Below, in pieces: positions 1-6,103 of a DNA stretch of 13,649 nucleotides. The stretch's first letter is position 1. The number at the start of each line of letters is the position of its first letter. This DNA is from Candidatus Fermentibacterota bacterium (GTDB taxonomy: Bacteria > JAFGKV01), in the NCBI GenBank assembly GCA_016928395.1, contig JAFGKV010000217.1, positions 1 to 13,649 of the forward strand. The letters are read 5' to 3'. A program made the translations under genes and the position numbers. Under the pieces are notes generated by a model that was not told the origin of the DNA, searched no databases, and worked only from the letters and a program-made list of their open reading frames with translations.

Positions 1-1456
1 AGTTCGCGGTCAGGCGGTGGCAACTTTCGGCGTCGCAGACGGAATCCGGGGGGAGGCGGCGTCTTCCTCCGGCCGAGGCGTCTATGGGGTGAACACCGCG
101 ACGACCGGGCTAGCATACGGCGTGTATGGCCTGAGCAGCTCCACAGGAGGTGGCGCCGGCGTTGTGGGGAAAGCTCCCGAGTACGGGGTGATCGGCGAGG
201 CTTTGGGGACCGTAGACTTCAGTCGCGGCGTCTGGGGCTATGCCTCCGCCACCGCCGGACAGACTTGCGGGATATACGGAGAGAGCGGGTCAACGGGCGG
301 CAGGGGAGTGTACGGCAGGGCCTCCGCCACCACCGGCACCACTTACGGGGGCAGGTTTGAAAGCGCTTCCACCTCGGGGACGGGCATGTACGGCCACGCC
401 TCAGCCGGCAGCGGTCCCACCTACGGGGGTAGTTTCACAAGCGCTTCCACTTCCGGCACGGGCGTCTTCGGCTATGCCTCCACCACCACGGGCTATACCT
501 GCGGCGTGTATGGCCTGAGCGCGTCCGCCGATGGCATGGGCATCTGCGGACTGGCCTCCGCCACCTCGGGCTACACCTACGGAGGTTGGTTTGAGAGTTC
601 CTCCGGTCAGGGCCGAGGCGTGTACGGCCACGCCTCAGCCGGCAGCGGTCCCACCTACGGCGTATACGGCGAAAGCGACTCCACCTCCGGCAGGGGGGTG
701 GAGGGCGTTGCCAATGCCACCCGCGGTACGACGTGTGGGGTGTATGGGCTGACTTACTCCTGTTATGGCAATGGGGTGGAGGGCGTTGCCTCAGCCGACA
801 GCGGCAGCACCGCCGGGGTGAGAGGGCTAAGCCTATCCCCCATCGGCTTCGGCGTTCTCGGTAATGCCACCAGCACCTTGGGCCCCGCCGCCGGGGTGTA
901 TGGGATATCCTACTCCACCTCCGGCTATGGCGTCTACTCCTCGGGCAACTTCGCGGCCTCCGGTACGAAGAGCTGCGTGGTGAAGACGTCGCAGGGGCCG
1001 ACCCTCATGTACTGCCAAGAGAGCCCCGAGAACTGGTTCGAGGACTTCGGGGAAGGGCAGTTGGTCAATGGGAGGGCTCACATCGAGCTAGACCCTGTGT
1101 TCCTGGAGACGGTGACGGTCGACGCGGATCATCCCATGCAAGTCTTCTTGCAGCCCTACGATGAGCAGTGCGTGGGGCTCGCAGCCAAGCGTGGTATGAC
1201 AGGATTCGACGTTGCGAATCCCCTCGACCCGTCAGCATCAGGGGGATTCGGCTACCGCGTCGTCGCCAAGCGTAAGGGGTTCGAGGAGAAGCGCCTGGAC
1301 GTATGTGAAGCGGCGCGGACAGACTCCTATCTCTACCCCGAACTTCGGGAGAGGGAGTTGCAGGAACTCGAGGCGGCGCGAAGTCGCGTGGAGCAGGAGC
1401 GTGCGTGGACAGAAGAGGCGCGGGAGGAACGCGCGGCATCGGAGCCGCAACGCTGA
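1..1456 (+). CDS. Gly-rich tandem-repeat surface-type protein, 5'-truncated by the window edge
   Basis: This is the 3' part of a long repeat protein of unknown function. The frame is open to base 2. A GTG at 17 is possible, but the residues before it (VRGQAVATFG...) already form a full 26-residue unit in register, so the true start lies upstream. The body consists of G-V-Y-G-x-A-S-A-x-x-G-x-T-[CY]-G-V-Y-G-x-S-x-S-x-x-G-R units, probably stacking as a beta-solenoid. After about nt 960 comes a non-repetitive C-terminal domain (SPENWFEDFGEGQLVNGRAH, HPMQVFLQPYDE, YRVVAKRKGFEEKRLD). I recognise this module from the ends of many uncharacterised repeat proteins, but no function is established for it. 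The last ~45 residues are highly charged (EL, EE, RE) and look like a helix or coiled coil. The known ends resemble tail-fibre-like or cell-surface proteins, but no phage gene is nearby. TGA stop at 1454-1456. Confidence 0.85.
   Translation, partial: VRGQAVATFGVADGIRGEAASSSGRGVYGVNTATTGLAYGVYGLSSSTGGGAGVVGKAPEYGVIGEALGTVDFSRGVWGYASATAGQTCGIYGESGSTGGRGVYGRASATTGTTYGGRFESASTSGTGMYGHASAGSGPTYGGSFTSASTSGTGVFGYASTTTGYTCGVYGLSASADGMGICGLASATSGYTYGGWFESSSGQGRGVYGHASAGSGPTYGVYGESDSTSGRGVEGVANATRGTTCGVYGLTYSCYGNGVEGVASADSGSTAGVRGLSLSPIGFGVLGNATSTLGPAAGVYGISYSTSGYGVYSSGNFAASGTKSCVVKTSQGPTLMYCQESPENWFEDFGEGQLVNGRAHIELDPVFLETVTVDADHPMQVFLQPYDEQCVGLAAKRGMTGFDVANPLDPSASGGFGYRVVAKRKGFEEKRLDVCEAARTDSYLYPELRERELQELEAARSRVEQERAWTEEAREERAASEPQR
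227..928 (+). repeat. Nine in-frame 78-bp tandem repeats (26 aa each) with a 234-bp higher-order period
   Basis: Units start at 227, 305, 383, 461, 539, 617, 695, 773 and 851, each exactly 78 bp with no length variation. They start GVWG, GVYG, GMYG, GVFG, GICG, GVYG, GVEG, GVEG and GVLG. Less regular units lie upstream (2-226). A three-unit period is superimposed. The T-C-G variant occurs in units 1, 4 and 7. Units 3 and 6 share a run of about 39 identical bases (388-426 and 622-660), exactly 234 bp apart. The repeats encode protein and are not CRISPR. Confidence 0.9.
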
Positions 1457-1587
1457 GTGAGGCGGGAAATGTGAAGGAGTGAAAAATGAGGGGGTGGAGA
1501 GGGAGGCGATAGGCGGCGGAGGCCGCCGTAAGCCCGAAGTACGAAGCGCGCAACCCGAGGCGAACGAGATCACGACCGAAGCCAGAT

Positions 1588-1621
1588 GAGGGGACTATTC
1601 TAATATTAGAATAGTCCCCTC
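1588..1621. repeat. Perfect 34-bp palindrome
   Basis: The left arm is GAGGGGACTATTCTAAT and the right arm is its exact reverse complement; all 17 pairs match and symmetry ends at the flanking bases (T and T). The centre is AATATT, unusually AT-rich for this DNA. As RNA it would form a stem of about 15 bp with a 4-nt loop. It lies 131 bp past the stop of the repeat protein and has no downstream T-run. It could be a REP/BIME-type dispersed element, a terminator or a protein-binding site. The sequence alone does not decide. Confidence 0.85.
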
Positions 1622-1715
1622 TTGGCGTCTTTGGAGACCCTGGGTGTCAATTCTAGCGCGGCATTCATACGACATCGACGACGAATGCGAAGTATCTCAT
1701 GCGCCGGACACTCCG

Positions 1716-1807
1716 GTCATCGCGAGGACCTGCGCCGTCAGGCGCGGGGTCGCGGCGATCTCCCCTGCGTCCGGGATTGCCTCGTCCTCGGGCGGACTCG
1801 CAATGAC
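1716..1807. mobile_element. Degraded MITE-like inverted-repeat element (GTCATTGCGAG type)
   Basis: The left end reads GTCATCGCGAGGA and the right end CTCGCAATGAC, whose reverse complement is GTCATTGCGAG: 10 of 11 terminal bases pair. Internally, GCGATCTCCC on the left mirrors GGGATTGCCTCGTCC on the right. From memory, this resembles a widespread non-coding inverted repeat (GTCATTGCGAG...AGCAATC...) scattered through many bacterial genomes. The 92-bp copy has many mismatches, so it is probably an old, immobile remnant. No transposase is present and no target-site duplication is evident. Confidence 0.55.
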
Positions 1808-1821
1808 AATCGCACACCTAC

Positions 1822-1848
1822 GGCATCCTTCGCACTATGAAGGATGCC
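1822..1848 (-). terminator. Possible terminator hairpin downstream of the C39-like gene
   Basis: A perfect 10-bp stem, GGCATCCTTC paired with GAAGGATGCC, encloses a 7-nt loop and begins 9 bp past the TAA stop of the minus-strand gene. The tail on the minus strand (GTAGGTGTGCG) has no U-tract, so intrinsic termination is uncertain. The position just after the stop is the main support. Confidence 0.45.
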
Positions 1849-1857
1849 AAAATGGTA

Positions 1858-3792
1858 TTAGTCAGTCCGCACCAGCCGCAGCGATCTGCCGGCTTCGTCG
1901 CGAATCACGTAGGTGCCCAAAGCGGTCAGCCGTGCGGCAGAATCCTTTCCATCCCATGTGGCGACGCCATCAACGGGCCGCAGTGTCCGGACGAGACGGC
2001 CCGCAATGTCGTAGACGCACAGCTTCACCGCTGTCTCGCTCGGGACGTTCCACCGGATCTGTGCACTGGAGGTAAATGGATTGGGGCATGCCGCGATACT
2101 CAGGTTGAGCGCCGGGATCGTTGGCGCGTCTCCGCTCATACCCACCATACGCATGAGGGTTGCACGCACTTCGGGCTCCAGCTCATTGATGTCAACGAGC
2201 CTATAGGCCATGGCTGCCAGATATGGCCCCGCGGCGCTGGGATCACCGCCATTGGCGATGAGTGTCCAGAGCAGCGCGATGTAGGTGTCCAGGATCGACC
2301 CTGCCCTGTCAGCCAGTACGCCGGACATGGCAGCCATCTCGTCTCCATCCGTGGTGCCCAGCGTCGCGAAGTACTCCGCCGATGCCTCCCATCCGAGTTG
2401 TGTCCAGAACATGCCGTCCCCGAACGCCGACGCCAAGAATGTGATAGTCTGCTCGAGGTCGCCGCCGGCATACTGAAAGACCTCATAGAACCAGGCGCTG
2501 AAGGTGTGCACCGTCATGTCGCCCTGCACCGAGTCGAAGGCCGCCATGCCGAACACGGGGGTCCAATCCTCCGGCCACCCTTGCGACAACCCGGGATCGT
2601 ACGACACACCGGCCAGACGGTCGATGCTCTGGTAGAATGCAGCAGCCCTGATCTCGTCTTCCGGCGGAATCGGGCCACGCGGTGAGTAGGAGATGAGCAC
2701 ATACGGCCCGCCCGAGGTATTCTCGACCGCCTGTTGGAACGTGGCCAAGTCAACGACCACGTCAGCGCCACGCTTCTCAGGTTCTGGCATGCCGGGTTCG
2801 ATGAACTCCAGCCCGACGCCGGGATCGTTGATCACCCCCGCGGAGTCGGCGTACCCGGTAACCACGATCGCATGGCCTCCGTGCAGGCCGTTCTCCCGCA
2901 GGACATCATAGTCTGGTTGCGGGAGGTAGTACGGATCCACACTGGTGACCGTGGGGAGCCCGGCATCCACCCGCGCAGAAAGCTCAGTCAGGTAGGCGGC
3001 CCACGAACCCAGGAACTCGAAATCGGTGTTCAGGTTGCGAATCGTGCCCGCACAATCATAGTCGCTCTCGGTCTGGCAGATGAAGAGCCCTCCCGGGACG
3101 TAGAAACGGTCGTCGATGGCCAGGGCCGAGTGGGGCGCCGAGGTAAACTCCACGGTTTCATAGAGGGTGTGGTCGCACCCCAGGAAGTTGAACTGCATAG
3201 TGAGAGCCGCGTAGTTGCAGTAGCCGTTGACCACCTGCCAGACCCAGGGCACGTCGTCCCGGAGCACAACGGCGATGGTGGCCCGGTTGTCGTCTTCGTC
3301 GCTTTCGATGATCTCATCGGAGGGATCAACGACGGCGTAGAGGACTCCCGAGCCCGTGAAACCCTCCCATTGGGTCGAGTCGCGGGTCACCGCGCCGGAC
3401 GCCAGCGAGGGAATCACGACATCAGCACCGATCTGCCCGCCCCCGCCGTCGGGATCCCCAAGGTAGAAGCGGACCAGGAGATCACACAGGTCATTGGTGC
3501 CGGAATTCGCGATCTCTGCGACAACGTAGTACCCGCGTTCGGCGTTGAAATCACTCGCCAGGTCGAGTGATGCGGCGACGGCGTTGGACCCATGCGAGGT
3601 CACCGGGCAATGGTTCGGGGGTGTCTTCACCGCGGGAACGCGGGCCACCGGGGATTCGGGAATGCCCCACGGCATGATCGTGTGACGAACCGGCACTGTG
3701 ACCGCGGGACGGTGTCGGGGAAACTGGGGCGTGGCGCCCGCCATCGCGGGCAGAACGAGTGCGCACACCAGGGTGTGAGACCATCGATTCAT
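1858..3792 (-). CDS. Secreted C39-like (papain-fold) protein with CARDB and FlgD-Ig-like C-terminal domains
   Basis: Predicted 644-residue exported protein. The ATG at 3792 is preferred over upstream in-frame starts because GGAGGAGG lies just upstream and the product begins with a signal peptide (MNRWSHTLVCALVLPAMAGA). Domains: CARDB-like beta-sandwich at about 75-177 (YYVVAEIANSGTNDLCDLLV ... ESDEDDNRATI); papain-like/C39-type domain at about 180-372 with Q186, catalytic-type C192 (NGYCNYAAL), H307 (GGHAIVVTGY) and N322/D323 (GVINDPG); a helical segment at about 375-555; and a FlgD-Ig/T9SS-type C-terminal domain at about 560-644 (CPNPFTSSAQIRW, YDIAGRLVRTL, WDGKDS). The Cys-His-Asn set suggests cysteine peptidase or acyltransferase activity; the substrate is unknown. 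The C-terminal domain suggests surface attachment or secretion, though FlgD-Ig domains are not always sorting signals. Divergent from the TSUP gene. A BtrH-like acyltransferase is a weaker alternative. Confidence 0.85.
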   Translation of the reverse strand: MNRWSHTLVCALVLPAMAGATPQFPRHRPAVTVPVRHTIMPWGIPESPVARVPAVKTPPNHCPVTSHGSNAVAASLDLASDFNAERGYYVVAEIANSGTNDLCDLLVRFYLGDPDGGGGQIGADVVIPSLASGAVTRDSTQWEGFTGSGVLYAVVDPSDEIIESDEDDNRATIAVVLRDDVPWVWQVVNGYCNYAALTMQFNFLGCDHTLYETVEFTSAPHSALAIDDRFYVPGGLFICQTESDYDCAGTIRNLNTDFEFLGSWAAYLTELSARVDAGLPTVTSVDPYYLPQPDYDVLRENGLHGGHAIVVTGYADSAGVINDPGVGLEFIEPGMPEPEKRGADVVVDLATFQQAVENTSGGPYVLISYSPRGPIPPEDEIRAAAFYQSIDRLAGVSYDPGLSQGWPEDWTPVFGMAAFDSVQGDMTVHTFSAWFYEVFQYAGGDLEQTITFLASAFGDGMFWTQLGWEASAEYFATLGTTDGDEMAAMSGVLADRAGSILDTYIALLWTLIANGGDPSAAGPYLAAMAYRLVDINELEPEVRATLMRMVGMSGDAPTIPALNLSIAACPNPFTSSAQIRWNVPSETAVKLCVYDIAGRLVRTLRPVDGVATWDGKDSAARLTALGTYVIRDEAGRSLRLVRTD

Positions 3793-4045
3793 GAGAGACC
3801 TCCTCCACAAGGGAGTGACACGATGCGCAGACAGCATACAGACATTCGCAACTGGCAAAAACAAGTCCGATCACTGAGGGCCATATCCCTTCTACCATTG
3901 GGCCCAGCCTCGTATTCCCGAGCACCGTTCGAGGATCCGGGTCTGTCTTCCTCTGAGGACGCGAGCGCTCGCGGTTGCGGGGGAGCACCGTTCCCGTGTA
4001 CCATGGCAGGGCCCGCATGTGTTGAGTCGACCAAGGAGCTGCATG
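3793..4045. promoter_or_regulatory. Divergent intergenic region with a 14-bp palindrome and an 11-bp direct repeat
   Basis: This 253-bp spacer must hold promoters for both flanking divergent genes. Its visible structure is a perfect palindrome CGCGAGCGCTCGCG at 3960-3973 and a direct repeat GAGCACCGTTC at 3920-3930 and 3983-3993, 63 bp apart and flanking the palindrome. These could be regulator sites, but no regulator gene is adjacent. The ribosome binding site AAGGAG for the plus-strand gene is at 4033-4038; the minus-strand gene uses GGAGGAGG near 3800. No convincing -35/-10 pair was identified. Confidence 0.35.
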
Positions 4046-4825
4046 ATGGATCCGCTTGCGCTGAGTGATATGATCCTGATCGTCCTCGCGGCCGTGGCCG
4101 GGGGCGCGGTGAACGCTATCGCCGGAGGCGGCACCCTCATCACGTTCCCGATGCTCACCGCAGTAGGCATCCCGGCCGTTGCCGCTAACATAACCAACAC
4201 CGTAGCCCTCTCTCCAGGTTACCTTGGCGGCACTCTTGCCCAGCGCACCGACCTCCGCGGTCAGCGCCGCCGCCTCTGGCGGCTGCTGCCGGCCGGCGCC
4301 ATCGGCGGCATCATCGGTGGCCTGCTTCTGTTGGCCAGCGGTGAGCGCCTGTTTCGGGGTCTGGTCCCCTATCTGATCCTTCTGGCATGCGGGCTGCTGG
4401 CCTTCCAGGGGCGGGTGCGCGGGTGGGTCGCGCAGCAATCCGGCAGGGCACGACGAGCCGGAGAGGGTGGCGAGGTGGGCTGGCTGTCCACACTCCCCGT
4501 GCTCGGCGCGGCGGTCTACGGCGGCTACTTCGGCGCGGGCTTGAGCGTCATCGTGCTGGCGGTGCTGGGCCTCGTGGTCGATGACAATCTCACCCGGCTC
4601 AATGCTCTGAAGCAGGGCATCGCCTTCGCGGTCAACATCGCCGCCGCCGTGTTCTTTGTGTGTTCAGGGAAGGTGGTCTGGCCGGCGGCGGCCATCATGG
4701 CCGGCGGCGCCCTGGTCGGCGGCGTACTGGGTGGCCGCCTCGCGGGGCGGGTTCGTCCCGAACTCCTGCGCCGCATGGTGGTGGCCATCGGCCTGGGAGT
4801 CGCGCTGATCTACTTCCTGCGCTAG
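4046..4825 (+). CDS. TSUP / TauE-SafE family membrane transporter
   Basis: Integral membrane protein of the TSUP (formerly DUF81) family, generally linked to export or uptake of sulfur-containing or small organic anions; the substrate here is unknown. The 259 residues match the usual family length. The two-fold internal repeat shows in paired motifs: [17 protein letters not shown] with [16 protein letters not shown] in the first half, and [13 protein letters not shown] with [13 protein letters not shown] in the second. About eight hydrophobic segments are visible, with a basic loop at about 121-140 joining the halves. AAGGAG at 4033-4038 is 7 nt from the ATG at 4046; the adjacent ATG at 4043 is 4 nt away and also possible. 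An upstream in-frame GTG at 4019 has no such site. It appears monocistronic, with no sulfur-metabolism gene beside it. Confidence 0.93.
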   Translation: MDPLALSDMILIVLAAVAGGAVNAIAGGGTLITFPMLTAVGIPAVAANITNTVALSPGYLGGTLAQRTDLRGQRRRLWRLLPAGAIGGIIGGLLLLASGERLFRGLVPYLILLACGLLAFQGRVRGWVAQQSGRARRAGEGGEVGWLSTLPVLGAAVYGGYFGAGLSVIVLAVLGLVVDDNLTRLNALKQGIAFAVNIAAAVFFVCSGKVVWPAAAIMAGGALVGGVLGGRLAGRVRPELLRRMVVAIGLGVALIYFLR

Positions 4826-4856
4826 GGATCCGCACACCCATCGCCCCGGCACCGCG

Positions 4857-5510
4857 TCAGCGATCCTCAACTGGATCATGGGCGGTGGTTGTGGCCAGAA
4901 GATCCACGGCCGCGATAGATGCGGCCCGATAGATGAGCTCTAGCGTGTCCATGAGGGGTGGGCTGGAACGCCAGAAGGGAAATGCGCCCAGGCGGCGGGG
5001 CAGCGCCGCGGAAAGGGTCGTAGGGGGAAAGCCACCCACGACGTCTGCGTCGCCGCCGGAGCTCCCCCAGAATGCGGCTGCATCTGTTGGCAGCGGCTCG
5101 GGCGGCGGGCTCGCGCACGGCGTCTCTTCTGCCAAAGCTGCTGGCTCCGCTTTTCGCGACCTGCCGCTCGTCTTCCTTTCCCTCGGCGGCGCCAGCGTGA
5201 CCTCACTGAGCTTCGCCATGAGGCTCTCACGACTGAGACCTCGCAGCGTGAAGATGAGGAAAGGATCCTATTCGAACTCCTCACCCAGAAGGTAGAACAT
5301 TGCGGCGATGTGTTTGCGGGAGGTCGGCCACTTCAGGCATGACCAGGAGGTCTCCGGATCAAACACCCGGGAGGGGAGCAGGGAGAGCCCCGCCGCGGCT
5401 GCTACCTCCGTACTCTCCGCCTGCCTCGCCGCAGAAGAGGTGGAGACGACCGTCACCAAACTCCTTCGCCGTGCGGCGAACTCTTCTCCCAGGCGCGGTT
5501 TCCCCGCGCT
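4857..5510 (-). pseudogene. Decayed SWIM zinc-finger protein, C-terminal remnant
   Basis: Reading the minus strand, FDPETSWSCLKWPTSRKHIA then AMFYLLGEEFE, a TAG stop (5268-5270), then DPFLIFTLRGLSRESLMAKL continue in one frame. This matches the SWIM-protein core as I know it (DCSCPDW..PCKHIAAVYYLLGE.FDRDPF..F.LRGRS). The downstream part also fits, ending LPRRLGAFPFWRSSPPLMD and LELIYRAASIAAVDLL. Signs of decay: the in-frame stop; two of the four CxC...CxH zinc ligands replaced (first Cys by Trp, third by Arg); degraded sequence with likely indels upstream of about 5460; and loss of the N-terminal half, where the flavin-reductase gene now lies. The 5' limit is approximate. An ATG at 5219 could still give a 120-residue C-terminal fragment. 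SWIM proteins often neighbour SNF2 helicases; none is present here. Confidence 0.75.
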
Positions 5511-5561
5511 CGGCCCAGATGGCAAGCCGCCTGTCAAGGAGCCCCGCGTGGAGTATGGTGA

Positions 5562-6074
5562 TCATCTTTGTGAACCGTAGACCGTATGCGGGAACTTCCC
5601 GCCGGCGAAGCGGACGGTTCTGCGCGCTTCCTCCACATCCGCGTCGGCATACGCATCCACTACCTCCGCAACCCACAGGGTCTTGTCTCCCGTCACGAGC
5701 CCGTGCACGACGCGGCACTCGACATGGGCCACGCACTCGCCGATGATCGGCGCCTTGACGCGGCGGGCCGGCATCGGGGTCGATCCAGTCTCCTTGAACT
5801 TGTCGACGTCTCTGCCCGAGTGAACCCCACAGTAGTAGATCTGGCGAGCCATCTCTTCGGTTGGAACATTGACGACGAACTCCCTGGATTCCCGGATGAG
5901 CTCGCAGGAGTGCATGCCCGTGCCGATGGCACAGGCGACCATGGGCGGCTCTTTGGAGACCGGCATGCAGAAGCTCACGGCGATGATATTCGCGCGTCCC
6001 GGCTCACCGCAGGTTACCAGATAGTGGCGCATCGGCCAGAAGTACTTCAGATAGTCTGTCTCGATCTTGGCCAT
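5562..6074 (-). CDS. Flavin reductase-like (FMN-binding split-barrel) protein
   Basis: A 170-residue protein of the flavin reductase-like / flavoredoxin family, which binds FMN and either reduces flavin with NAD(P)H or carries electrons; the partner cannot be deduced here. Supporting features are PGRANIIAVSFCMPVSKEPP (FMN-pocket region, about 25-44), SCELIRESREFVVNVPTEEM (56-75), the YYCGVHSGRDVDKF stretch (80-93), the IIGECVAHVECRV strand (110-122) and the C-terminal FPHTVYG. Length is typical. The ATG at 6074 is preceded by AAAGGGTG about 6 nt upstream, and upstream in-frame codons lack homology. The gene starts 29 bp after the stop of the glycosidase-like gene, so the two may be cotranscribed, although a functional link is not obvious. 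It abuts the 5' boundary of the SWIM pseudogene. Confidence 0.88.
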   Translation of the reverse strand: MAKIETDYLKYFWPMRHYLVTCGEPGRANIIAVSFCMPVSKEPPMVACAIGTGMHSCELIRESREFVVNVPTEEMARQIYYCGVHSGRDVDKFKETGSTPMPARRVKAPIIGECVAHVECRVVHGLVTGDKTLWVAEVVDAYADADVEEARRTVRFAGGKFPHTVYGSQR

Positions 6075-6103
6075 GGAAGCACCCTTTCGGGGCAGGCCGC
6101 TTC

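Larger units (their letters stand above)
1457..1857. other. Gene-free region between two convergent genes, holding several inverted repeats
   Basis: No credible gene is visible in these 401 bp. The first ~55 bases are purine-rich (GTGAAGGAGTGAAAAATGAG...). A small GC hairpin follows at 1514-1528 (CGGCGG, loop AGG, CCGCCG) with no T-run. Then come the 34-bp palindrome (1588-1621), the degraded inverted-repeat element (1716-1807) and the terminator-like hairpin (1822-1848), each listed separately. Open frames here have the composition of chance ORFs and no recognisable protein motifs. Confidence 0.7.

Noticed and set aside
17-19. GTG as the start codon of the repeat protein
   Set aside because: Codons upstream to base 2 form a complete repeat unit in register, and no ribosome binding site is seen, so the gene continues beyond the window.
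227-928. Regular 78-bp repeats as a CRISPR array or non-coding satellite
   Set aside because: The repeats are contiguous, diverged at codon third positions and translate into a conserved 26-residue motif; there are no unique spacers.
1837-2685. Plus-strand 282-codon open frame
   Set aside because: It is antisense to the C39-like gene, whose minus-strand reading has clear domains; the plus frame has no motif, signal or ribosome binding site.
2734-3570. Plus-strand 278-codon open frame
   Set aside because: Antisense shadow of the CARDB and C39-like region, produced by high GC content.
3551-4438. Minus-strand 295-codon open frame
   Set aside because: It spans parts of two divergent real genes and their promoter region, and its composition (RREDDQ-type low complexity) shows no family.
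5300-5746. Plus-strand Pro/Arg-rich open frame
   Set aside because: Shadow over the SWIM pseudogene and the flavin-reductase 3' end; Arg/Pro/Ser-rich chance translation.
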